Of a stretch of 64,000 nt of DNA, positions 46,248 through 53,887 are shown in pieces (position 1 is the stretch's first letter; each line of letters begins with the position of its first letter). This stretch comes from Nitratireductor luteus (GTDB lineage: Bacteria > Pseudomonadota > Alphaproteobacteria > Rhizobiales > Rhizobiaceae), in NCBI RefSeq assembly GCF_026162365.1, contig NZ_JAOANW010000010.1, forward strand, positions 1-64,000, read 5' to 3'. A program made the translations under genes and the position numbers. A model generated the notes under the pieces. It saw only the letters and a list, made by a program, of their open reading frames with translations, searched no databases and was not told the origin of the DNA.

Positions 46248-47058
46248 AGGCGACGGCGCACCGGCTGCCGCAAGAAGCTACGGCGCGGCATTCAGCGCCG
46301 CCATCCTCGACCCTGACCAGCCCAAGCCCGACCGGATAACAGGCCCACGCGGCAAAGCCGCTGACAAACGCTTCAACGTCTACCGCAACAACGTCACCTA
46401 TAGCCTCGTGACGGCGCTTGCGGAGATATTCCCCGCCGTTGCACGTCTGCTGGGCGAACACAATTTCCGCCTGGTTGCCCGCGACTTTCTGCGCGCCCAC
46501 CCGCCGCGCTCACGCATGGTCATCGAATATGGGCATGAGTTCGCCGGCTTTCTCGCAAAGCTCGAGCCGGTTCGCCATTTGAAATACCTTCCCGACCTCG
46601 CCCGTCTGGAACGCGCCTGGCTGGACGCCTATCACGCGGCCGATGCCGCGCCGCTGGCACCGGAGGAAGTCGGAACGTTGCCTCCGGAGGCCCTGGCCGG
46701 TGCGTGCTTCATTTCGCATCCAGCCGCCCGCATCGTCCGCTCCCGCTACGCCATCCACGCACTCTTCACTGCCAACCGCGGCGGAGAAATGCCCGAGCGC
46801 ATCGATGCCGGCGAGCCGGAGAGCGTGCTGATCACCCGCCCGAACTTGCAGGTGAAAGTCTACAAGCTCGCGCCCGGCCAGTTTTCGTTCATCGAAGCAC
46901 TGATGTCTGGACGGAATTTGCAGGCGGCCGCTGAAGCCGCCATCGGGAATACCCCCTCGTTCGACCTCGCTCCGGCCATCGGCCTGCTCATCGAAAGCGG
47001 AGCCTTTCACGCATGCATGGGGGCAGAGAGGAACGCGGGGGGAAAACAAAAAGGATGA
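46228..47058 (+). CDS. bufC: DUF2063 MNIO partner protein (BufC)
   Basis: A 276-residue protein of the DUF2063 family, regularly encoded after DUF692 genes. The N-terminal helical domain has [32 protein letters not shown] and [23 protein letters not shown]; the C-terminal part (about 165-265) includes [20 protein letters not shown]. In studied systems the partner recognises the precursor leader and presents it to the MNIO enzyme. The start overlaps bufB by 20 bases and the stop overlaps the DoxX gene (ATGA). Confidence 0.9.
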   Translation: MQSTSHRGDGAPAAARSYGAAFSAAILDPDQPKPDRITGPRGKAADKRFNVYRNNVTYSLVTALAEIFPAVARLLGEHNFRLVARDFLRAHPPRSRMVIEYGHEFAGFLAKLEPVRHLKYLPDLARLERAWLDAYHAADAAPLAPEEVGTLPPEALAGACFISHPAARIVRSRYAIHALFTANRGGEMPERIDAGEPESVLITRPNLQVKVYKLAPGQFSFIEALMSGRNLQAAAEAAIGNTPSFDLAPAIGLLIESGAFHACMGAERNAGGKQKG

Positions 47059-47666
47059 CGAGTTTGAGACCAATCGAGAAGATCGCAGGCCTGCACCACC
47101 GGGTGTTCACTGCTCTTGAGGTCGGCACGGAGCGCTGGCTGCTCGGCCTGGCGGCGCGCTTCGCCTTTCTGGCCGTACTGTATTTCTACTTCCTCAATTC
47201 AGCGCGCACCAAGGTGGGCGAAGGGCTCTTGGGCTTCTTCAATCTTTCCGACAGCGCCTACTTCCAGATCGCCCTGCCCGCGGTCGAGGCGGCCGGCTTC
47301 AACGTCTCGAACTTGGCTTTCCTACCGTGGACGCCCATCGTCTGGGCCGGCACCTACGCCGAATTCGTCCTGCCTCTGCTCATCGTCCTCGGGCTGTTCA
47401 CACGGCTCGCCGCACTCGGCATGATCGGCTTCATCGTCGTGCAGTCCATCGTCGATATCACCGTGCACAATGTCGGGGCGGAGACCGCTGGCGCCTGGTT
47501 CGACCGCTTCTCCGATGGCCTGATCTGGGATCAGCGCACGCTCTGGGCCTTCCTGCTGGCCTATCTGGTGATCAAGGGTGCCGGTTACATCTCCCTGGAC
47601 GCCCTGCTCTGCCGCTGGGTCGTGAGCCGCCAGCTTCCGGAAAAGGCTGCCGGGAGTCATATCTGA
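47055..47666 (+). CDS. DoxX-family membrane protein of the bufferin operon
   Basis: A 203-residue protein with four predicted helices, including FAFLAVLYFYFLNSA, FVLPLLIVLGLFTRLAALGMIGFIVVQS and TLWAFLLAYLVIKGAGYIS. DoxX proteins often end DUF2282/DUF692/DUF2063 operons; the role may be a quinone- or thiol-linked membrane step, but that is not proven. The ATG at 47055 overlaps the bufC stop by 4 bases; an earlier in-frame ATG at 47013 would lie deep inside bufC. A strong terminator follows 9 bases after the stop. Confidence 0.86.
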   Translation: MTSLRPIEKIAGLHHRVFTALEVGTERWLLGLAARFAFLAVLYFYFLNSARTKVGEGLLGFFNLSDSAYFQIALPAVEAAGFNVSNLAFLPWTPIVWAGTYAEFVLPLLIVLGLFTRLAALGMIGFIVVQSIVDITVHNVGAETAGAWFDRFSDGLIWDQRTLWAFLLAYLVIKGAGYISLDALLCRWVVSRQLPEKAAGSHI

Positions 47667-47674
47667 AACGACAA

Positions 47675-47704
47675 TGGCGGCGCCTGTTGCGCCGCCACTT
47701 TTCA
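47675..47704 (+). terminator. Intrinsic terminator of the bufferin operon
   Basis: A 9-bp perfect stem (TGGCGGCGC with GCGCCGCCA, 5-base loop) followed by CTTTTC, 9 bases after the DoxX stop and before the convergent hsp20 gene. Confidence 0.85.
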
Positions 47705-47742
47705 TTGACAAGCCTTGGGAACGCTTCCCGTCAGGCCGCTGT

Positions 47743-48201
47743 CTAAGCCTCGATCTGCTTGCCAGCGTCTTTGGTGGCGCTCGAGATCGGTATCTGGCGC
47801 GGCTTCATCTCCTCGGGCACGCTACGTACGAGATCGATATACAGAAGGCCGTTCTTCAGCGCGGCGCCCTTGACCTCGACATGATCGGCCAGTTGGAAGC
47901 GGCGCTCGAAGCTCCGGCCCGCGATGCCGCGATAGAGCAGTTCGGCGCCTTCGTTCTCCTGCTCCTCGCTCTTCTCGCCCTTGATCGTAAGCAGATTGCG
48001 ATGAGCCTCAACCGAGATGTCATCCTCGGAGAAGCCGGCGACGGCCATCGAGATGCGATAGGCGTCGTCACCCGTACGCTCGATATTGTAGGGCGGATAG
48101 GTCTGCCCATTGTCGGGCTGGGCAAGCGAATCGAGCATGCTGAAAAGACGGTCGAAGCCGACCGTCGAACGGTAAAGCGGGGAAAAATCGACATGACGCA
48201 T
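47743..48201 (-). CDS. hsp20: Small heat-shock protein Hsp20 (IbpA-like)
   Basis: A 152-residue alpha-crystallin-type chaperone that holds unfolding proteins. N-terminal MRHVDFSPLYRSTVGFDRLF, crystallin domain YPPYNIERTGDDAYRISMAV, AHRNLLTIKGEK, RGIAGRSFERRFQL and GLLYIDLVRSVPEE, and an I-x-I-type tail (RQIPI) are present. The ATG at 48201 has GGAGG 8 bases upstream; the longer frame (35 codons more) is the untranslated leader. An RpoH-type promoter and a ROSE-like leader precede it. Confidence 0.93.
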   Translation of the reverse strand: MRHVDFSPLYRSTVGFDRLFSMLDSLAQPDNGQTYPPYNIERTGDDAYRISMAVAGFSEDDISVEAHRNLLTIKGEKSEEQENEGAELLYRGIAGRSFERRFQLADHVEVKGAALKNGLLYIDLVRSVPEEMKPRQIPISSATKDAGKQIEA

Positions 48202-48298
48202 GGGTCTGTCCTCCATTTGAGCAACATTTGCGTTCTGATCTCGGTCGAAACCCGTTGACGGCGTTTCCAGGAGACCAACAGCCCCGTTCCGGCGGCTG
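48202..48298 (-). promoter_or_regulatory. ROSE-like RNA thermometer in the hsp20 leader
   Basis: The predicted leader of about 97 bases ends in TTGCTC-AAAT-GGAGGA just before the start codon. In ROSE elements a U-(U/C)-G-C-U segment pairs imperfectly with the AGGA of the ribosome-binding site and melts on heating. The spacing and the UUGCU motif fit. The folding was judged by eye only. Confidence 0.55.
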
Positions 48299-48304
48299 CA
48301 CAGC

Positions 48305-48335
48305 AAATTTGGGAACTCATTCTGACGGCTTCAAG
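48305..48335 (-). promoter_or_regulatory. RpoH (sigma32)-type promoter of hsp20
   Basis: On the minus strand, CTTGAA (48330-48335) and, 16 bases on, CCCAAATTT (48305-48313) resemble the heat-shock consensus CTTGAA / CCCCATnT. A start near 48298 would give a leader of about 97 bases. Confidence 0.6.
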
Positions 48336-48586
48336 ACCTGGCCCGACAATGCAGATGAACGACAGCTGAACGAGGCTTTCGGCCTGCGTTCAGATCGCCC
48401 TGTTAAGGTCGTCGTCATTGGTTGTTCGGAGCGTTTGCATCGTCCCTTCCAAGCGCTCCGGCAAAGGCCGGGGGCGGCCCCGCCGCCTCCGGCATGCCCT
48501 TGGCAAGCCGCTTTCGCCTTTGAAAGCTTTTGCTTTTATCCGGCCCGCTCTTTATCACGATGGGATTGCAACTAGTGTCGGCCGCG

Positions 48587-49555
48587 ATGACTGAGTTCTT
48601 TCGCCAGGTACCGGAAAATCCCGCTCCCACCGGTGCCAAAGCCGGGATAATGAAAGCTGCGGACGGGCTTGATATCCGTTATGGCCTGTTCCCCAACGCC
48701 GCCCTAAACGGCACCATTGTCCTGCTGCCGGGCCGCAACGAAAGCATCGAAAAATATTTCGAAACCATAGGCGATCTCGCCAAACGCGGTTTTGCCTGTG
48801 CGATGCTCGACTGGCGCGGGCAGGGCGGCTCCGGGCGGTTGCTCAAGGATCCCCGCAAGGGACATATAGAACGCTTCGACGATTATGTGGCCGACCTCGA
48901 TCAGTTCTTTACCGAGATCGTGCTGCCGGATTGCCGCCCCCCGTTTCATTTGATGGCCCATTCGATGGGAGCGTTGATCGCGCTGCTGGCCGCGCAGGAA
49001 CTCGTCAACCGGGTGAGACGCATGATCCTTCTGGCCCCGCCGCTGGATTTTTCCGCACCGCTCTCCATGCCGGCGATGCGACGAGTAACTGGTCTTTTCT
49101 ACGTAATGGGGCTGGGCAGCCTTTACGCCCCCGGCGGCCGACGACGCGGCGGCCCGTTGCCCTTCGATGGCAACAGGCTGTCAAGCGATCGCCAGCGCTT
49201 TGCACGCAATCAGGCGATTGTCGCCCGGCATCCCGATCTTGCCATGGGCGGTCCCACTGCCGCCTGGGTTCATGCCGCGTGCGTTGCCTCGGATCGCGTG
49301 CGCGATCCCGATTTCATGGCCGCGATCCGCGTCCCGATCCTCTTCCTGGCCGCCGGCACGGATAGCGTCGTGTCCACATCGGCGATCGAGCGTTATGCGC
49401 GCGGGCTGCGCAGCGCTTCCGCGCTGACGGTCGATGGAGCCAGACATGAGCTGTTGCAGGAAGACGATTTCTACCGCGAACAGGTGCTCGCCGCCGCCAC
49501 GACCTACATACTGGGCGCGGGTGCCGCAGAGAACCGCCCCTTATCGCTAACGTAG
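48587..49555 (+). CDS. Alpha/beta hydrolase (lysophospholipase/monoacylglycerol-lipase-like)
   Basis: A 322-residue serine hydrolase of the PldB-like group. The oxyanion region is VLLPGRNESIEKYFETIGDLA, the substrate pocket ML-DWRGQGGS, and the nucleophile elbow is HLMAHSMGALIAL with its Ser; Asp is likely in LAAGTDSVVS and the His in DGARHELLQE. The natural substrate is unknown; lysophospholipids are a guess. The start is uncertain: no ribosome-binding site stands out, and the ATG at 48587 is chosen because the preceding in-frame residues look unlike the family. Convergent with hisN, overlapping by 9 bases. Confidence 0.82.
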   Translation: MTEFFRQVPENPAPTGAKAGIMKAADGLDIRYGLFPNAALNGTIVLLPGRNESIEKYFETIGDLAKRGFACAMLDWRGQGGSGRLLKDPRKGHIERFDDYVADLDQFFTEIVLPDCRPPFHLMAHSMGALIALLAAQELVNRVRRMILLAPPLDFSAPLSMPAMRRVTGLFYVMGLGSLYAPGGRRRGGPLPFDGNRLSSDRQRFARNQAIVARHPDLAMGGPTAAWVHAACVASDRVRDPDFMAAIRVPILFLAAGTDSVVSTSAIERYARGLRSASALTVDGARHELLQEDDFYREQVLAAATTYILGAGAAENRPLSLT

Positions 49556-50317
49556 CAGATCCATAGCCTGGGAATGCAGTTCGGGCGTGGCAGCGGCAAC
49601 AATATCGCCGCCCTGTTCGGCTGCCGCCCCGTCCCATCTCGTGATCACGCCGCCGGCCTTCTCGATGATGGGGATCAGCCCCACGATGTCGTAGGGTTGG
49701 AGATCGCATTCGACAACCAGGTCGACATGACCGGCCGCGACCATCGCATAGGCGTAGCAATCCGTGCCGTAGCGCGGCAGCTTCACCGCCTGCTCGACCC
49801 GGTCGTAAAGTGCCCGGCGCGGCCCGTGGAACAGAGCTGGCGTCGTGGTGCAAAGCGTCGCCTCGCCAAGTGCCGTGGTCGCCCGCGTGGCGAGCCCCCG
49901 GTTTCCGCCGGGCCCCTCGTAGAAGGCACCCTCGCCATCCGCGAAATAGAGCTCTCCCGTGAAAGGCTGCGACATCAGTCCGGCAACGGCCTTGCCCTCG
50001 ACCGTCAGGCCGACAAGGGTGCCCCACAGCGGCAGGCCCGAAATGAATGCGCGAGTGCCGTCGATGGGATCGATGACCCACACATGGCTGTGGTCGGCGT
50101 TTTCAGCCCCGAATTCCTCCCCGATGATGCCGTGTTCGGGAAATTCTTCCCGAATCAGCGTCCTTATGGCCCTCTCGGCCGCCTTGTCGGCTTCCGTGAC
50201 GGGATCGAAACCGGCAGCGAGCTTGTTGTCGATTGAGCCGCCATTGCGAAAACGCGGCAGCGTCTCCGCCGCCGCCGCGGCAGCAATGCGGCGCATGAAA
50301 TCCGGCGTCGGGCTCAT
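49547..50317 (-). CDS. hisN: Histidinol-phosphatase, inositol-monophosphatase family
   Basis: A 256-residue Mg-dependent phosphatase of the IMPase fold, of the HisN type found in alphaproteobacteria that completes histidine synthesis from histidinol phosphate. Metal ligands are E67 (GEEFG), D83 and D86 (VIDPIDGTRAF) and the later Asp in CDLQPYDIVGL. GLPLWGTLVGL after the DGTRAF motif is typical of HisN rather than SuhB. It could also act on inositol phosphates. The alpha-r8-like small RNA lies just upstream on the opposite strand. Confidence 0.87.
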   Translation of the reverse strand: MSPTPDFMRRIAAAAAAETLPRFRNGGSIDNKLAAGFDPVTEADKAAERAIRTLIREEFPEHGIIGEEFGAENADHSHVWVIDPIDGTRAFISGLPLWGTLVGLTVEGKAVAGLMSQPFTGELYFADGEGAFYEGPGGNRGLATRATTALGEATLCTTTPALFHGPRRALYDRVEQAVKLPRYGTDCYAYAMVAAGHVDLVVECDLQPYDIVGLIPIIEKAGGVITRWDGAAAEQGGDIVAAATPELHSQAMDLLR

Positions 50318-50385
50318 TCCCTATCCATTCTACAACCGGCGCACCCGTGGCTTTGTGAAAATACAACCAAAAGAGGCCGCCGCCC

Positions 50386-50413
50386 TTGACATTTGTGCAG
50401 CGCAGCATAAACT
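50386..50413 (+). promoter_or_regulatory. Sigma70-type promoter of the small RNA
   Basis: TTGACA (50386-50391), 16 bases, then TAAACT (50408-50413) on the plus strand. The only product downstream in this direction is the small RNA. Confidence 0.7.
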
Positions 50414-50419
50414 TTGATT

Positions 50420-50503
50420 CGGATGGCTTGCCGTCCTGCCCACTTTGGGCGTTTCCTCCCTAGACTTATGACCGTGTCGTGTAAACGATGCGGTCTCTTT
50501 TTA
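50420..50503 (+). ncRNA. mmgR: Alpha-r8 / MmgR-family small RNA
   Basis: Between two minus-strand genes, the plus strand has a promoter, then about 84 bases folding into three hairpins: GGATGG-CTTG-CCGTCC (50421-50436), GCCCA-CTT-TGGGC (50438-50450), and a 10-bp terminator stem (50470-50479 with 50486-50495) followed by TCTTTTT. The exposed segment between the second and third hairpin is TTTCCTCCCT (50452-50461). That 10-mer is the ultraconserved core of the alpha-r8 family, whose Sinorhizobium member MmgR (about 77 nt) limits polyhydroxybutyrate accumulation. The CU-rich core could pair with ribosome-binding sites. The family call rests on my memory of the motif plus the architecture. Confidence 0.75.
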
Positions 50504-50531
50504 TCTGGGAACGCGCCTGCTTCCGCCGCGC

Positions 50532-51419
50532 TCATTCCGCCGCAAGCGGCGAGACGAAATACTGGTCCGGAATCATCATCAGGTCGCGCACGAATTCCCG
50601 AATGTCGACGGACAGGCGGGCAAAGCCTTCCGTCCGCTCGAACGTGCGTTCGTTGAGATAGAGCCCGCGATTGATTTCGATCTGTAGGGCATGGAGCTGT
50701 TCCGCCGGTCGCCCGTAGTGCTCCGTGATGAAGCCGCCGGCATAGGGCTTGTTGTGAACGACCTTGTATCCCTTGGCCGAAAGCAGGCCGATGGCATATT
50801 CGGTCAGGCCCGGCGTTGCGGACGCGCCGAAGCGGTCACCGATGATGAAATCCGGTCGCATCCCCGCCTCGCCCACCCGGATATTGGCCGGCATGGAGTG
50901 ACAGTCGATCAGCACGGCATAGCCGAACCGCGCCCGTGTTCGGCCAAGCATTTCGGCAAGGCAGGCGTGATAGGGCCTGTAGATCGTATCAATGCGCATT
51001 AGCGCCTCGGAAAGCGGCAGCCGGCACCCATAGATATCCTGCCCCTCGCCGACGAGCTTTGGAATCGTGCCGAGACCGCCCGCCACCCGCGGCGAGCGCA
51101 TATTGGCGAACGAGGGCAGAGGCTCGTTGAACATGCGCGGGTCGAGCTCCCACGGCTCGCGATTCACATCCAGATAGGCGCGCGGAAAATTGGCCACGAG
51201 AAGCGGCGCGCCGAAGGCCGAGGCCGCGTTGAAGAGTTCGTCGACATAGCAATCCTCGGAACGCCGGATCGCCGCCGCGTCGAGACGGCTCATATTGAGG
51301 AAACGCGAGGGATAGTACCGGCCGCTATGCGGCGAATTGAACAGGAAAGGAGAGCGCTGCTCACCCGCAGAGCGAATCTCGAATGCGGGAACGTCGGAAA
51401 AATCGTCAACCGCGCTCAT
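50532..51419 (-). CDS. N-formylglutamate amidohydrolase family protein
   Basis: A 295-residue zinc-type amidohydrolase of the HutG2/N-formylglutamate deformylase family. LFNSPHSGRYYPSRFL near the N-terminus, AYLDVNREPWELDPRMF, AVLIDCHSMPANIRVG and FIIGDRFGASA carry the likely metal and substrate residues; LHALQIEINRGLYLNERTF closes the core. In histidine breakdown the family releases formate from N-formylglutamate, but no hut genes are here, so it may act on another N-formyl or cell-wall substrate. It is divergent from cpdR. Confidence 0.85.
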   Translation of the reverse strand: MSAVDDFSDVPAFEIRSAGEQRSPFLFNSPHSGRYYPSRFLNMSRLDAAAIRRSEDCYVDELFNAASAFGAPLLVANFPRAYLDVNREPWELDPRMFNEPLPSFANMRSPRVAGGLGTIPKLVGEGQDIYGCRLPLSEALMRIDTIYRPYHACLAEMLGRTRARFGYAVLIDCHSMPANIRVGEAGMRPDFIIGDRFGASATPGLTEYAIGLLSAKGYKVVHNKPYAGGFITEHYGRPAEQLHALQIEINRGLYLNERTFERTEGFARLSVDIREFVRDLMMIPDQYFVSPLAAE

Positions 51420-51623
51420 CTCAAGCCCATCAACCCCACATATCGTCCATGTTTATTTCTCCCTTTGACAAGCCTGCCACCGCGTCCAATCCCTGTCCAG
51501 TGCCCGCAGCAGGCTAGCGGCGGCAAGAAGTCTCATTCACTTGATATTTACCCTGTCCGAATCATATACGAAGACACTTCGGGGCTGCCGCAAAGGTCGG
51601 CCCGGTTTCGTTCGGTAGGCATG

Positions 51624-51986
51624 ATGGCACGAATTCTCCTTGCAGAAGACGATGAAGATATGCGGCGTTTCCTCGTCAAGGCGCTAGAGCGCGCCGGCTA
51701 CGAGGTCGTCGATTTCGACAACGGCGCCGGAGCCTATGCCCGGTTGCGCGAGGAGCCCTTCTCCCTGCTCCTGACGGATATCGTCATGCCGGAGATGGAC
51801 GGGATCGAATTGGCCCGCCGCGCGACCGAGATCGACCCCGACCTCAAGGTCATGTTCATCACCGGCTTCGCCGCCGTGGCGCTCAATCCCGATTCCAACG
51901 CGCCGCGCGACGCAAAGGTTCTGTCGAAACCTTTCCATCTCCGCGATCTCGTGAACGAAGTGGAAAAGCTCCTTCAGGCCGCCTGA
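51624..51986 (+). CDS. cpdR: CpdR response regulator (ClpXP adaptor control)
   Basis: A 120-residue single receiver domain: D9-D10, phospho-acceptor D52 (LLLTDIVMPEMDGIELARR), the Lys of VLSKPFHL and an ending EKLLQAA. Length and sequence match CpdR, which when unphosphorylated primes ClpXP for cell-cycle proteolysis (in Caulobacter it is phosphorylated by the CckA-ChpT relay). The N-terminus MARILLAEDD is the family start; the ATG one codon earlier is also possible. The frame is open much farther upstream, but that part overlaps the divergent gene and is not coding. Confidence 0.9.
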   Translation: MARILLAEDDEDMRRFLVKALERAGYEVVDFDNGAGAYARLREEPFSLLLTDIVMPEMDGIELARRATEIDPDLKVMFITGFAAVALNPDSNAPRDAKVLSKPFHLRDLVNEVEKLLQAA

Positions 51987-52063
51987 AGCGGGGCTCTTCC
52001 ACGCATTTTTCCGAGCCTGAAGCGGGCCAGTTTCCCGGTCGCCAAAAGCCCGCACCAAACCTA

Positions 52064-52093
52064 TTGACGCAGCCGCCATTTATGTGGTCTATG
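52064..52093 (+). promoter_or_regulatory. Promoter of tRNA-Val
   Basis: TTGACG at 52064-52069 and TCTATG at 52088-52093 with an 18-base spacer, ending 13 bases before the mature tRNA. Confidence 0.45.
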
Positions 52094-52106
52094 CGCCGCG
52101 TCGGAT

Positions 52107-52181
52107 GGGCGTGTAGCTCAGCGGGAGAGCACTTCGTTGACATCGAAGGGGTCACAGGTTCAATCCCTGTCACGCCCACCA
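52107..52181 (+). tRNA. tRNA-Val (anticodon GAC)
   Basis: A 75-base cloverleaf with the 3' CCA encoded. The acceptor stem GGGCGTG pairs with CACGCCC. The D-arm has AGCTCAGCGGGAGAGC, the anticodon stem CTTCG/CGAAG holds loop TTGACAT with anticodon GAC, and the T-arm has the GGTTCAATCC core. It reads valine codons GUC/GUU. Confidence 0.97.
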
Positions 52182-52323
52182 TCCACATCAAGCGTTCCGA
52201 ACCAGCCTGTACAGTGGCCGCCGGGTTTCGCCGGGCCGGATTGGCAGTGCCCTTCGTCATTGACATTCAGCGCCCTATGCCGGCCAGATACGGGCAATCT
52301 TGCGATAAACTGGGTTGGGTCCC

Positions 52324-52689
52324 ATGGGTAAGCATTCCACCGACTCTGCGTGGCGGAACGACCCGGATCGTTGGCACGGCGAATGGCAGCAGCCTGGCAC
52401 GGGAAGCGGCGTGTCGATCATCTTCAACGAAACCGATACGATCGGCTACGGCCCGGCCCTGCACAGCCACCCTTACGCTGAGACCTTCATCGTCAGGAAG
52501 GGTAGGGTGCGGTTCATTATAGGCGACGACGTCATCATTGCCACGGAGGGTGACATACTCGTGGCACCGGCAGGCGCTCCCCACCGCTTCGAGAACATGG
52601 GGCCGGAGCGGCTGGAGATGATCGACATCCATGCCAGCCCAACCTTCGTCACAGAGTGGCTCCAGACTCGCGGGATAGGAATAAAATGA
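52324..52689 (+). CDS. Cupin-domain protein
   Basis: A 121-residue single-domain cupin. The first motif holds the likely metal ligands in [18 protein letters not shown] (two His, Glu) and the second has [18 protein letters not shown] with a His. Small cupins of this type are sugar isomerases, dioxygenases or binding proteins; the substrate cannot be read. The stop overlaps the queF start by 4 bases (ATGA), so the two form an operon. The ATG at 52324 is preferred to a TTG three codons earlier. Confidence 0.75.
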   Translation: MGKHSTDSAWRNDPDRWHGEWQQPGTGSGVSIIFNETDTIGYGPALHSHPYAETFIVRKGRVRFIIGDDVIIATEGDILVAPAGAPHRFENMGPERLEMIDIHASPTFVTEWLQTRGIGIK

Positions 52690-53156
52690 CGGAAAAAACC
52701 GACCTCTACGGACACCTGACCCAGCTCGGCTCGGCCAGCCCTTTGCCCGCGTCGCCCGAAGAGGCCAAGCTTGAGCGCGTGCCGAACCCGCAAGCCGATA
52801 GCCCGTATTGCGTGCGCTTCACCGCACCCGAATTCACCTCGCTCTGCCCCATGACGGGCCAGCCGGATTTCGCGCATCTGGTGATCGACTATGTGCCGGG
52901 CCATTGGCTGGTGGAAAGCAAGTCCCTGAAGCTCTACCTCGGCGCGTTCCGCAACCACGGCGCCTTCCACGAGGATTGCACCGTCTCCATCGGCAGGCGG
53001 CTGACAGACCTGCTGGAACCCGAATGGCTGCGGATCGGCGGATATTGGTATCCGCGCGGCGGCATTCCCATCGATGTATTCTGGCAAACCGGACCGGCCC
53101 CGGCCTCGCTCTGGATCCCCGAGCAGGGCGTGCCGCCCTACCGCGGTCGGGGATAA
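52686..53156 (+). CDS. queF: NADPH-dependent 7-cyano-7-deazaguanine reductase
   Basis: A 156-residue enzyme of the unimodular QueF type that reduces preQ0 to preQ1 for queuosine in tRNA. The catalytic Cys54 and Asp61 lie in [13 protein letters not shown], and the QueF motif [22 protein letters not shown] binds NADPH. It is translationally coupled to the upstream cupin; AGGAAT lies before the ATG. No preQ1 riboswitch was noticed upstream. Confidence 0.94.
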   Translation: MTEKTDLYGHLTQLGSASPLPASPEEAKLERVPNPQADSPYCVRFTAPEFTSLCPMTGQPDFAHLVIDYVPGHWLVESKSLKLYLGAFRNHGAFHEDCTVSIGRRLTDLLEPEWLRIGGYWYPRGGIPIDVFWQTGPAPASLWIPEQGVPPYRGRG

Positions 53157-53236
53157 CGCAACATCATGGATGCCCGTGAACTGGGGCGGCATAATCTGCT
53201 ATACTCACTCACGGATGCCAATCCGGGAGGATGAAA

Positions 53237-53554
53237 ATGAACACCGCGAATCTGCAGTTGGAAGGCGTTCTTATGGCCATGGCGGCGCTATGCCGCCTGA
53301 TGCGCGAACAGGGCCTTGCGACCGCCGACCAGATCGACGGCGTCATGGGGGAAGCCGAACGCGCCCTCAAGGATGACAAGTTGCGTCCCGCCGCCGTGTC
53401 CGCCGCCAACGTGGAAGCGGCACTGTTTCCTTTACGATTCCTGCGTGAGGCCAATCGGCGAGCTGACGAAGTCGAGCACGCCGCATTCAGCGGCATTGCC
53501 ACCGCGGTCGGTCAGGCGCGCCGCCAGTCCGTCGAAGCAGACGGCGGCCAGTAG
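53237..53554 (+). CDS. Small conserved-looking helical protein, unknown
   Basis: A 105-residue, probably cytosolic, all-helical protein (MNTANLQLEGVLMAMAALCR, then LATADQIDGVMGEAERALKD). No family is recognised. GGGAGG lies 7 bases before the ATG at 53237, which is preferred to the one 6 bases upstream that abuts that site. A TATACT box around 53200 could be its promoter. A second small gene follows after 34 bases. Confidence 0.65.
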   Translation: MNTANLQLEGVLMAMAALCRLMREQGLATADQIDGVMGEAERALKDDKLRPAAVSAANVEAALFPLRFLREANRRADEVEHAAFSGIATAVGQARRQSVEADGGQ

Positions 53555-53588
53555 CCTTCCACCGACTACCTGATCGAGGACGAGCCGC

Positions 53589-53870
53589 ATGTCGCAAATG
53601 ACCGTCGAGGAACTGGAAGGCGCCCTTCACGCCCAAAGGGAAACATTGGCCCTCATTCTCGCCTGGCTTGCTGACAAAGGGAATGACGATGCAGATGCGC
53701 TATGGGCAGCCATGGAAGAGCGCGCCGAACTGGAGGACCATCAGGAAGACCCCGGCGCCGTTCCCACCGATGGCCTTGCCATTGAAGGGGCGATGATGAT
53801 GGAGTTTCAACTTATACTCCGGGCAGCGCGGGCCCGTTTGGCCGAACAGAGGGAAAAGGCCGGCAGGTAG
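53589..53870 (+). CDS. Small acidic helical protein, unknown
   Basis: A 93-residue acidic protein (MSQMTVEELEGALHAQRETL, then LILAWLADKGNDDADALWAAM). It looks helical, with many Glu/Ala, and no known motif. It is in the same direction as, and 34 bases after, another small gene, and ends 18 bases before the convergent pcm gene. Translation is likely but the evidence is mainly its position and clean frame. Confidence 0.55.
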   Translation: MSQMTVEELEGALHAQRETLALILAWLADKGNDDADALWAAMEERAELEDHQEDPGAVPTDGLAIEGAMMMEFQLILRAARARLAEQREKAGR

Positions 53871-53887
53871 GTTGGCCTCCGGCTATC

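Larger units (their letters stand above)
48202..48586. other. Divergent region hsp20 / alpha-beta hydrolase
   Basis: 385 bases with the hsp20 leader and promoter on the left. The right half (48340-48586) has no gene and no clear promoter; a GC-rich inverted repeat near 48470-48500 (GGGGGCGGCCCCGCCGCC) is of uncertain use. Confidence 0.6.

Noticed and set aside
50461-50505. T-tailed hairpin as terminator of a minus-strand gene
   Set aside because: The T-run lies on the plus strand, where no protein gene ends; it fits the small RNA instead.
52182-52323. Integration (att) site downstream of tRNA-Val
   Set aside because: No integrase gene and no repeat of the tRNA 3' end was seen in the window.
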